The position numbers and the translations under genes were made by a program. 64,000 nt of DNA, from the NCBI GenBank assembly GCA_964388945.1, contig CAYMCM010000001.1, positions 25,847 to 89,846 of the forward strand, written 5' to 3'. How positions within the stretch are numbered: position 1 is the stretch's first letter; each line of letters opens with the position of its first letter. Shown in pieces: positions 44,307-52,064 of the stretch. Source of the DNA: Roseburia_D sp964388945. Its GTDB lineage: Bacteria > Bacillota > Clostridia > Lachnospirales > Lachnospiraceae. Under the pieces are notes generated by a model. That model saw only the letters and a list, made by a program, of their open reading frames with translations, ran no database searches and had not been told where the DNA came from.

Positions 44307-45416
44307 TTACTGGAATCCACGCATCACATCACTCAAATCCGCCATCTGCGGCACCACACCGAGCATGAATACGCATGCAATCAGTGAGATCACCATCCCT
44401 GCCACCGCCACACAAAAAGCGGCGGTCAAAAGCCCGCTCTTTTTCCTGCTCTCTTTCCATGCAGTGTATGCTCCTAGCAGACCGACCATGCTAAAGGCAA
44501 TCCCATATCCTGCACAGCTCATGAAAATACCAATGAGTCCGAGGATCAAAGACACGGTCACTGTGTGTTCACATTCTTTTTCTGATGGAATGACGACAAT
44601 TCCGTTTCTTTTATGCTCTAATGCTTTCAGCTTATCTTTCCGGAACAGCACGAGCGTCGGGATCAAAAAGATCGGAACTGTGACAAAGTTAAGCCAGGAC
44701 AACTGGTTTATGCTGTCAACCGCATTTCCCATTCCATAGATACCGCTCGAAAGCATGGACGCAAAATCCGTCAGCGCATGCACAATAATGACGATCCAGA
44801 TATTGCCGCTCCGCAGATAGATTGCCGCAAGCAGTCCTCCAAGGATTGCCGCCTGGATTGCCTGTACTACGGCACTTCCCACTGACACTCCTGAAAAAAT
44901 ATTGGTCAGATGCACCGCCCCAAAGATCACACTGCTTAATACTGTCGCTGTAACGATTCCTTTTTTACTATTCCCAAATTTATCCAGAAACAGGTTTAAG
45001 ATGATCCCACGGAACACCAGCTCTTCATTAAATCCGATCAAAAACATCGCAAGCACAAACAAAAAAATAAAGCCAAAAGACTGTACCCATCCTTCCTGTG
45101 ACATCCGCTGAATGTAAAACTGAGCGATGATCTCATAAATACAGTAAGCCGTCATAAAACCACCGATATAGAATCCTGTAAGAAATCCTTCGCCTGTTTT
45201 TCCGAGTATTCCGATGTAGCCAAAAATCAGCAGCAGGATCAGAATATACACGCTCGCCGTAAGCTCCGATACCACCGTCATTCCATAGCCGGGCAGTACC
45301 ACAAAACAGCTTGAAAAAAATGCCGCCACATCCATGACGATCAGAAATCCTGCCGCGATCACTGCCGCCAGTATGATCACAACTGCAGTATTCCAGTTTT
45401 TTATTTTATCCCGCAT
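44307..45416 (-). CDS. CPBP-family intramembrane protease with C-terminal membrane extension
   Basis: The 369-residue integral membrane protein has about eight to ten helices. The CPBP/ABI motifs are present: EELVFRG (about 132-138) and the His-bearing FGAVHL about 40 residues later. The C-terminal part adds further helices of a DUF4190-like kind. The family includes Rce1-like proteases and bacteriocin self-immunity proteins. I chose the ATG at 45416 behind AAAAGGAG. It follows the phosphohexomutase terminator and seems independent of sugar metabolism. Confidence 0.85.
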   Translation of the reverse strand: MRDKIKNWNTAVVIILAAVIAAGFLIVMDVAAFFSSCFVVLPGYGMTVVSELTASVYILILLLIFGYIGILGKTGEGFLTGFYIGGFMTAYCIYEIIAQFYIQRMSQEGWVQSFGFIFLFVLAMFLIGFNEELVFRGIILNLFLDKFGNSKKGIVTATVLSSVIFGAVHLTNIFSGVSVGSAVVQAIQAAILGGLLAAIYLRSGNIWIVIIVHALTDFASMLSSGIYGMGNAVDSINQLSWLNFVTVPIFLIPTLVLFRKDKLKALEHKRNGIVVIPSEKECEHTVTVSLILGLIGIFMSCAGYGIAFSMVGLLGAYTAWKESRKKSGLLTAAFCVAVAGMVISLIACVFMLGVVPQMADLSDVMRGFQ

Positions 45417-45448
45417 AGTTTCTCCTTTTCTTATCAGAAAAAACATTA

Positions 45449-45483
45449 GGCTGCCGCCAAGTATTTCTACTTACGCAGCAGCC
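45449..45483 (-). terminator. Terminator of the phosphohexomutase gene
   Basis: On the minus strand GGCTGCTGC.TAAGTA pairs with TACTT.GCGGCAGCC around a GAAA loop, followed by TAATGTTTTTTC. It lies 32 bases after the stop. Confidence 0.85.
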
Positions 45484-45514
45484 TCTCCCTGTTTTTTATA
45501 TCTGTTACCTGTTT

Positions 45515-47245
45515 TTATTCTGCTTTTGCAGCCTTTAACATGTCTTCTTTTACCATTTCCATCTTCTTCTCTGCATCTGCAAGGGTAGTTCCCTTTACAC
45601 CAAAGTAGAATTTGATCTTCGGTTCTGTACCGGACGGTCTTACACAGCACCATGCATTGTCTGTCAATTCATAGTAGAGTACATTGGAAGCCGGAAGTCC
45701 GGTCTTTGTAACTTCTCCGGTAGCAAGGTCTTTTCTGGTATCTTCCTTGTAATCGCGTACCGCAACAACCTTGTATCCGCCAAGTTCTTTCGGAGGATTG
45801 TTTCTCATATCGGTCATGATATTCTGAATCTGTTCTGCTCCGTCGATACCCTTTAAGGTAAGTGTCTCAAGGCCTTCCTTGAAGTAGCCGTATTTCTCAT
45901 ACATATCGACCATTGCATCCCAGAGTGTCTTACCCTGTGATTTGTAGTAGGAAGCAACTTCGCAGAGCATCATAACTGCAACGCAGGCATCCTTATCTCT
46001 TGCGTAGGTTCCTGCAAGACAGCCATAGCTTTCTTCCAGACCAAATACATAGTTGTATGTATGGTTCTGTTCGAAAAGGCGGATCTGTTCTCCGATATAT
46101 TTAAATCCGGTCAGGACTTCGATCAGTTTTACATCATAATCTGCCGCGATCACCTTTGCCATGTCGGTAGTAACGATCGTCTCTACGAGTGCTGGATTCT
46201 CCGGCATGGTTCCGGTTGCTTTGCGTTCACGCAGAATGTATTCTGCAATCAGCATTCCGGACATATTTCCGGTAAAGCTTACATATTCTCCGGTCTTTGT
46301 ATCCTTGCAGTATACACCAAGACGGTCTGCATCCGGGTCTGTTGCAAGCACGATATCCGCATCTTCTTTCTTTGCGAGCGCAAGTGCGAGTTCCCATGCC
46401 GCCGGGCTTTCCGGATTCGGATAAGAAACGGTCGGGAAATTGCCGTCCGGTTTTTCCTGTTCCGGTACTACGATGACTTTCTCAAATCCAAGCTCTTTTA
46501 ACACGCGGCGTACCGGCAGATTTCCTGTTCCATGAAGCGGTGTGTAAACGATCTTGATATCCTTTGCCATCTTTTTGATGATGTCCGGATGAATACTCTG
46601 TTTCTTTAATTCTTCCATGTACTTGTCATCGATGTCTTCGCCGATCACATTGTAAAGACCTGCTTTAACAGCTTCTTCTTTATCCATGGTCTTAACTGCG
46701 GAAAATTCTGTTACTTTCGCAACTTCCGCAAGGATGTTCTTGTCATGAGGCGGTGTGATCTGTGCACCGTCCTCCCAGTATACTTTATATCCGTTATATT
46801 CTCTCGGATTGTGGCTTGCTGTGATAACAATTCCGGAAATGCAGTGAAGCTCACGCACGGAGAAGGACAATTCCGGTGTCGGACGAAGACTCGGGAACAC
46901 ATATGCCTTGATTCCGTTTGCGTTTAGGCAAAGAGCTGCCTCATCCGCAAATTCTTTGGACATGATACGGGAATCGTATGCGATCGCAACGCCCTTGCTC
47001 TGTCCGTTCTGGGAAATAATGTAGTTTGCAAGTCCCTGTGTTGCCTGACGTACCGTATAGATATTCATACGATTGGTTCCTGCACCAATGACACCACGCA
47101 GTCCGCCGGTACCGAACTCTAACTGACGGTAAAAACGGTCCTCGATCTCTGCTTTATCATCTTTAATGGCAAGAAGTTCCTTTTTGGTCGCATCATCAAA
47201 ATAAGGATCTGTACACCACTGTTCATACACTTTCATGTAATCCAT
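45515..47245 (-). CDS. Phosphohexomutase (phosphoglucomutase/phosphomannomutase)
   Basis: The 576-residue alpha-D-phosphohexomutase has four domains with all signature loops: GTGGLRG near the N-terminus, phospho-Ser loop ITASHNPREYNGYK, metal loop DPDADRLG, sugar-binding GLEESYG and phosphate loop RPSGTEPKIKFYF. It interconverts hexose-1- and 6-phosphates. In this locus it should turn mannose-1-phosphate from GH130 into mannose-6-phosphate for ManA, besides serving glucose metabolism. The start is the ATG at 47245; an in-frame TTG two codons earlier has better spacing to AGAGAGG and cannot be excluded. An extended -10 (TGCTATAAT) near 47297 gives it its own promoter. Confidence 0.92.
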   Translation of the reverse strand: MDYMKVYEQWCTDPYFDDATKKELLAIKDDKAEIEDRFYRQLEFGTGGLRGVIGAGTNRMNIYTVRQATQGLANYIISQNGQSKGVAIAYDSRIMSKEFADEAALCLNANGIKAYVFPSLRPTPELSFSVRELHCISGIVITASHNPREYNGYKVYWEDGAQITPPHDKNILAEVAKVTEFSAVKTMDKEEAVKAGLYNVIGEDIDDKYMEELKKQSIHPDIIKKMAKDIKIVYTPLHGTGNLPVRRVLKELGFEKVIVVPEQEKPDGNFPTVSYPNPESPAAWELALALAKKEDADIVLATDPDADRLGVYCKDTKTGEYVSFTGNMSGMLIAEYILRERKATGTMPENPALVETIVTTDMAKVIAADYDVKLIEVLTGFKYIGEQIRLFEQNHTYNYVFGLEESYGCLAGTYARDKDACVAVMMLCEVASYYKSQGKTLWDAMVDMYEKYGYFKEGLETLTLKGIDGAEQIQNIMTDMRNNPPKELGGYKVVAVRDYKEDTRKDLATGEVTKTGLPASNVLYYELTDNAWCCVRPSGTEPKIKFYFGVKGTTLADAEKKMEMVKEDMLKAAKAE

Positions 47246-47335
47246 AATCAATTTTTCCTCTCTTTCTTATCCACATATATAAGCCATTATAGCACTTGCC
47301 TGTTTTCATTTCTACCACAAAATGAACTATCGGTG

Positions 47336-48268
47336 TTATTTTCTCGTCTCATAAAAGTCAAGGACGACCTTTTCTGCCGGTTTTTCATAGAGCTCATATC
47401 CCTTTTCCTGCTGTGCTTCCGCAGTCTCCGGCAGCCGCCAGTTCCATGACCAGAGTCCGAAACCGGATACCCATTCTCTCTTTTTGCACGCCGCGAACAT
47501 GGTACGGTAAAAATCTGCCTGTTCCGCGAGCGCCAGCTCTCCGCGCACCGTCCAGTCGTTTGGCACTCCGGCAGAACCTTCGGTTGACATACAGCCCGCC
47601 TCTGCAAAGAAAAACGGCCGGTCAAATTTCTTTACAACCGCTTCGATCCGGTCAAGCTGGTTTTCCCAGTCATCCGCCGGATAATAGCCGCTTGATGAGA
47701 TCACATCCACCGCATCCCACCAGTTCACATGACCTTCCTGGTATTTATCGGTATTGTAAGACACCAGACCGTGAAACACCTCTTTGATGTCCGCGATCAG
47801 CTTTCTCCACTCTTCTTCCCTGATCTCCGTCATGACCATCTCACAGCCTGCGATGAAAAGTTCACAGCCTTCCTCCTCCGCGATCTTTGCATAGTGAAGC
47901 TGAAACTTCGTGTACGATGCAAACCAGCTGCCCCACTTTGGCTCACACGGCACATCCACATCAAAGAAATGGATATGCCCGCGCCATGTACCGTCCGCAC
48001 AGTTTACAGTCGGCTTTAATGCTACACGAAGCCCGATGCTCTTTGCATGGCGGATCGCAGCGATCAGTTCTTCATCTGTCATCGTTCTCTCCGATGTGAA
48101 ATCAATTTCCTCCGAGATCGGTGTCGCCTGTACCGCTCCCGGCGCAAGGATCACAAAATCTGCTCCGGTGCGCTCCTTCATCAGCTCTAAACTCTTCTCT
48201 GCTTCCTTAGTTCCAAGGCATCCGCTCGGTACGAACGGTGCAAAAGTAACTCCTTTTATAAATTTCAT
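47336..48268 (-). CDS. GH113 beta-mannosidase/exo-oligomannosidase, cytoplasmic
   Basis: The 310-residue TIM-barrel enzyme of family GH113 has acid/base Glu143 in FIAGCEMVMTE and nucleophile Glu223 in FFFAEAGCMS. There is no signal peptide, so it acts on imported oligosaccharides; the homologue in the Roseburia mannan locus releases mannose from the reducing end. It is preceded by a promoter (P4) homologous to that of the GH36 gene at 41295. The start follows ACAGGAG. Confidence 0.9.
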   Translation of the reverse strand: MKFIKGVTFAPFVPSGCLGTKEAEKSLELMKERTGADFVILAPGAVQATPISEEIDFTSERTMTDEELIAAIRHAKSIGLRVALKPTVNCADGTWRGHIHFFDVDVPCEPKWGSWFASYTKFQLHYAKIAEEEGCELFIAGCEMVMTEIREEEWRKLIADIKEVFHGLVSYNTDKYQEGHVNWWDAVDVISSSGYYPADDWENQLDRIEAVVKKFDRPFFFAEAGCMSTEGSAGVPNDWTVRGELALAEQADFYRTMFAACKKREWVSGFGLWSWNWRLPETAEAQQEKGYELYEKPAEKVVLDFYETRK

Positions 48269-48323
48269 ACGTTTACGCTCCTGTTTTTTGTCTTATGATT
48301 TATATTTCTTCCCTACACAGCAA

Positions 48324-48366
48324 AAAACACCCGTGTTTTCCTAAATATAAATAACACAGGTGTTTT
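48324..48366 (-). terminator. Terminator after the MATE gene, overlapping the GH113 promoter
   Basis: AAAACACC.GTGTT and AACACAGGTGTTTT pair over 13 of 14 positions with a 15-base loop. On the minus strand the second arm runs into TTTTTTGC. It lies downstream of the MATE stop at 48418 and overlaps the predicted -10 area of P4. Confidence 0.75.
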
Positions 48367-48412
48367 CATTCGTATACCTAATTTTTGCTTTTGTACTTCC
48401 TATTTTTTGCGA
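48350..48412 (-). promoter_or_regulatory. Promoter region P4 of GH113 (homologous to P3)
   Basis: On the minus strand: TCGCAAAAAATAGG, AAGCAAAAATTA (22 bases apart), GGTATACGAA, CTGTGTTATTTATATTT. Each block has a counterpart in P3 at 43529-43596, with the same spacing. The MATE stop codon is 6 bases before the first box. Confidence 0.6.
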
Positions 48413-48417
48413 AGTCG

Positions 48418-49764
48418 CTACCTCGTGACGTCATTGAGCCATTTTTTCTGCCGATATCTGAAAAAGCAGAACGGAAGTTTTATGATCTCATCACTGAGCA
48501 GAATTATGTAAACCACCGTAACCGGAAGCTTTAATACAAATGCCGCGACCATGCCGAGCAAAATGGAACAGCACCACATACTGGTCATATCGAGGATCAT
48601 TCCGAATTTGGTGTCCCCGCCGGAACGGAAGATCCCGACTACCATCGTGGAATTTAACGCCTGTCCGATCACATAGTAGGACATGACGAGGAGGAAATTT
48701 CGCAGATACTGTGCACTCATCCCTTCAAATCCGAGAATGTCCACGATGAATGGACGGACGATGAGCACTACGAGCGAACCGGCAACACCACAAACCACCG
48801 AAAGCCAGATAAATTTCTTTGCATAATCCTCTGCCAGTTTTTCTTTCTTTTCACCGATCGCTTTTCCGATCAGGATCGCCGTCGCATTGGAAACTCCAAA
48901 ACCGACTACCATCGAAAGCTGTCTTATGACCTGTGCCACGGAATTTGCCGCAACCGCACTGCTGCCGAGCCGTCCCATGATCGCAGTATTTGCTGAATAA
49001 CCAAGCCCCCAGAGCACTTCATTTATAATAACGGGATACGCATAGTAGAAAAAGTCCTTTGTCAGCAGTTTGTCCGGCCGAAAGATCAGTGCCGGATGCA
49101 CCCGCACTTCCTTACAACGATATTTACTGTAAAAGACCACGATCAAAAGTTCCAGACATCTTGCACAGAGCGTACCAATCGCCGCCCCGCGCACGCCAAG
49201 TGCCGGTGCTCCGAAAAGTCCATAGATAAAGATCGCGTTGACAATGATATTTAACCCAAGAGAACTTGCATAGACCACAGTTGAGATCACGACTTTTTCC
49301 ACGCTCTTTAAAAGGTTTAAGTACGTCATCGTATATGCCGCGATCGGATAGGTAAACGCTAAGATCTGCATATATTTTACCCCTTCTGCCGCCACTTCCG
49401 GATCATTGGTATACACCGACATGATCTGCTGCGGAAAGCACAGCGAGAGTGCCATAAATAAGACTGCAACGATCTCCGTAAACAGGATCGCAATGCCCAT
49501 GATCTTCTCGATCGATTTTGTATCACGCTTGCCCCAATACTGCGCCACGAGCACAGATCCCCCAGATGCCGCGCCAAACAAAAACAGGCTTAAGATCCAG
49601 AATACCTGACCGCCCAGAGAACAGCCGGAGAGCACCTTTTCTCCCACTGCGCCGAGCATCATGACATCCGTTGCAGACACGCCGACATTGATCAGATTCT
49701 GCAACGCCATCGGCAGTACCAGTATCAGCACTTTTTTGTAAAAATTATCTTTTTCTCCTTGCAT
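48418..49764 (-). CDS. MATE-family efflux transporter (second copy)
   Basis: This 448-residue protein has about twelve helices with MATE repeats: VLPMALQNLINVGVSATDVMMLG in the first half and ATAILIGKAIGEKKEKLAEDYAKKF in the second. The start at 49764 follows AAAGGGG; a longer frame to 49827 overlaps a hairpin and is unlikely. It is similar in plan to the MATE at 7562. The substrate is unknown and nothing ties it to sugar use. Confidence 0.88.
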   Translation of the reverse strand: MQGEKDNFYKKVLILVLPMALQNLINVGVSATDVMMLGAVGEKVLSGCSLGGQVFWILSLFLFGAASGGSVLVAQYWGKRDTKSIEKIMGIAILFTEIVAVLFMALSLCFPQQIMSVYTNDPEVAAEGVKYMQILAFTYPIAAYTMTYLNLLKSVEKVVISTVVYASSLGLNIIVNAIFIYGLFGAPALGVRGAAIGTLCARCLELLIVVFYSKYRCKEVRVHPALIFRPDKLLTKDFFYYAYPVIINEVLWGLGYSANTAIMGRLGSSAVAANSVAQVIRQLSMVVGFGVSNATAILIGKAIGEKKEKLAEDYAKKFIWLSVVCGVAGSLVVLIVRPFIVDILGFEGMSAQYLRNFLLVMSYYVIGQALNSTMVVGIFRSGGDTKFGMILDMTSMWCCSILLGMVAAFVLKLPVTVVYIILLSDEIIKLPFCFFRYRQKKWLNDVTR

Positions 49765-49799
49765 ATTTTTCCCCTTTCTTTTGTGTACATAACAGAAAT

Positions 49800-49827
49800 T
49801 TGCCCTGTACTTATCGGTACAGGGCAA
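49800..49827. terminator. Hairpin between the 117-residue gene and the MATE gene
   Basis: TTGCCCTGTAC and GTACAGGGCAA form a perfect 11-bp stem with a 6-base loop. On the minus strand it is followed by ATTTCTG, a weak U-tract. It lies 40 bases after the stop at 49868 and could end that transcript or form part of the MATE leader. Confidence 0.55.
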
Positions 49828-49867
49828 GGCATATTTCTATCTGTTCTGTTATTTTCGCAGTTCGTTT

Positions 49868-50221
49868 CTATCGTTCCAGCTTTCTGCCAAGTATATAGCC
49901 GCCGCACCAGATCGCTCCTGCCGCAGTCGCAGCCATGACGCATTTGACCGCCGCCTTGACCAGATATGCAAATGTCAGAGTTCCTGCGAGATAGGCTTCA
50001 TATGTTCCGAGGATCGATTTCACAAACATGACCCATCCGCCAACATAGATCGCGATCACCGAACCAAGCAGTGTACAAAGCGTAAACACAATCCTGTTAT
50101 ACATTCTCCATGTCTCTTCGTGCCGCTTCAACTGTTCTTTCTGCTGTCTAATCTTTTCTTTCTGTTTTTCCAGTACAGATTCGCTTCTTTTTATTGTATT
50201 TTCCTGCAGCTCTTCTCTCAT
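49868..50221 (-). CDS. Small membrane protein with N-terminal coiled coil
   Basis: The 117-residue protein begins with a charged helical stretch (about 1-40, SVLEKQKEKIRQQKEQLKRHEE) followed by two or three hydrophobic segments (about 45-66, 72-85 and 90-110) and a short basic tail GRKLER. The ATG at 50221 is preceded by GGAG at 10 bases. It lies after the second ABC exporter pair. I do not recognise the family. Confidence 0.6.
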   Translation of the reverse strand: MREELQENTIKRSESVLEKQKEKIRQQKEQLKRHEETWRMYNRIVFTLCTLLGSVIAIYVGGWVMFVKSILGTYEAYLAGTLTFAYLVKAAVKCVMAATAAGAIWCGGYILGRKLER

Positions 50222-50309
50222 GATCTTCACGCTCCAGATGCTTCAAACGCTTTATTTTCCAGTAACAAAGGACATTATAATAAAAACTTTTTCCGATGTC
50301 AATTCCAAT

Positions 50310-52064
50310 CTATACCGCAAACTGGCTGTTGTAAAGCTTCGCATAAAATCCGCCTTTTTCAAGCAGTTCTTTGTGATTTCCCTGTTCAATGATGTTTCCG
50401 TCACGCATGACTAAAATAATATCCGCCTCTTTGATCGTGGAAAGCCTGTGGGCAACGATAAAACTCGTACGCCCTTTCATCATCGTCGCAAAAGCGTTCT
50501 GTATCTTTAACTCCGTTCTGGTATCGATCGATGAAGTTGCCTCGTCTAAAATCAGCATCGGCGGCAGGCACAGCATGACACGTGTAATGCACAAAAGCTG
50601 TTTCTGTCCCTGTGAAAGATTTCCGCCATCCTCGGTAATAACCATATCATAACCATTCGGCAGACGTTTGATAAAGTTGTGCGCATGAGACGCTTTTGCC
50701 GCTGCGATCACTTCTTCTTCTGTCGCGTCCGGTTTTCCCATCACGATGTTTTCGCGGATCGTTCCCGTCTTTAACCACGTTTCCTGAAGCACCATACCAT
50801 ATCCGGCACGCAGGCTTTCTCTTGTGACATCACGGATATCCGCTCCCATGACTCGGATCGCACCTTCATTTACATCATAAAAGCGCATTAACAGATTGAT
50901 GATCGTTGTCTTTCCGCATCCGGTCGGCCCGACGATCGCGATACGCTGTCCCGGTTTTACAGAAAGATTAAAATCCTCGATCAGCTTCTTATCCGGATCA
51001 TAGGAAAAATAAACATGTGACAGATCTACCGTTCCATCCACATCTGTTAATGCAGCTGCATTTTCCCGTTCCGGCACCTGCGGTTCCTCCTCGATCAGCT
51101 CAAAGATACGTCCTGCGCAGGCGATCGCATTCTGAAGTTCTGTCACAACACCGGAGATCTCATTAAACGGCTTGGTGTACTGATTCGCATAACTTAAAAA
51201 ACAGGAAAGCTGACCGACACTCAGTCTTCCATTGATCGCAGAGACCGCTCCCGTAATTCCGACGCCCGTGTAGACAAGACTGTTGATAAAACGAGTAGAC
51301 GGATTGGTTATGGAAGAAAAGAAGATTGCCCGGAGAGAATACTTCTGCAGTTTTTCATTGATCTCATCAAACTGCTTTAATGTCTCCTCTTCCTGTCCAA
51401 ATGCCTGCACAACTTTCTGATTTCCGATCATCTCGTCAATCAGCGCAGTCTGTTCGCCCCTGGTCACCGATTGAAGCTGGAACATGGAGTAGGTCTTTTT
51501 CGCGATAAATCCCGCCACCAGAAAAGATACCGGTGTGATAAGCACCACGACAAGCGTGATCTTTACATTGACACTCAGCATAAAAATAAGCGTGCCGAAG
51601 ATCGTGATCACACCTGTAAAAAGCTGTGTAAATCCCATCAAAAGTCCGTCTGCAAACTGATCCACATCAGCAATAACACGGCTCACCACTTCTCCATAAG
51701 AATGCGCATCAATGTATTTTAAAGGCAGTATCTCGATCTTATCAAACGCATCCTTTCTCACATCCCGCACAATATTATAGGTCATCTTGTTGTTTAAGTC
51801 ATTCATCACCCACTGGGCGGCCGCAGTGACTGCGATCACGACTGACATTCTTTCTAAGATCGGCATAAGTCCGGCAAAATCAACTTTTCGCTCTGCGATG
51901 ATATGATCCACCGCATCTCCGGTCAAAACCGGAATATAGAGTGTTGAGATCACCGTCACCGCCGCAAGAAGAATGGAACAGATCAGATAGATTTGATACT
52001 TTTTCATATAGCGCATAACCTTTTTTAAGGTTGCCCACTGGTTATCGTCAAATTTTTTAAGCAT
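50310..52064 (-). CDS. ABC exporter subunit with full catalytic site (second heterodimer)
   Basis: The 584-residue half-transporter starts at the ATG at 52064 (AAGGAGG upstream). Six membrane helices (about 20-300) precede an ATPase domain with GPTGCGKTT, GNLSQGQKQ, MLILDEATSS carrying the catalytic Glu, and VAHRLST. It overlaps the upstream partner by eight bases. The layout mirrors the first pair at 3312-6846, with the Glu subunit encoded second, but there is no marR gene here. Confidence 0.9.
   Translation of the reverse strand: MLKKFDDNQWATLKKVMRYMKKYQIYLICSILLAAVTVISTLYIPVLTGDAVDHIIAERKVDFAGLMPILERMSVVIAVTAAAQWVMNDLNNKMTYNIVRDVRKDAFDKIEILPLKYIDAHSYGEVVSRVIADVDQFADGLLMGFTQLFTGVITIFGTLIFMLSVNVKITLVVVLITPVSFLVAGFIAKKTYSMFQLQSVTRGEQTALIDEMIGNQKVVQAFGQEEETLKQFDEINEKLQKYSLRAIFFSSITNPSTRFINSLVYTGVGITGAVSAINGRLSVGQLSCFLSYANQYTKPFNEISGVVTELQNAIACAGRIFELIEEEPQVPERENAAALTDVDGTVDLSHVYFSYDPDKKLIEDFNLSVKPGQRIAIVGPTGCGKTTIINLLMRFYDVNEGAIRVMGADIRDVTRESLRAGYGMVLQETWLKTGTIRENIVMGKPDATEEEVIAAAKASHAHNFIKRLPNGYDMVITEDGGNLSQGQKQLLCITRVMLCLPPMLILDEATSSIDTRTELKIQNAFATMMKGRTSFIVAHRLSTIKEADIILVMRDGNIIEQGNHKELLEKGGFYAKLYNSQFAV

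Noticed and set aside
49828..49867. Longer MATE frame starting at 49827
   Set aside because: The extension covers a perfect hairpin and lacks a ribosome site; the ATG at 49764 has AAAGGGG.
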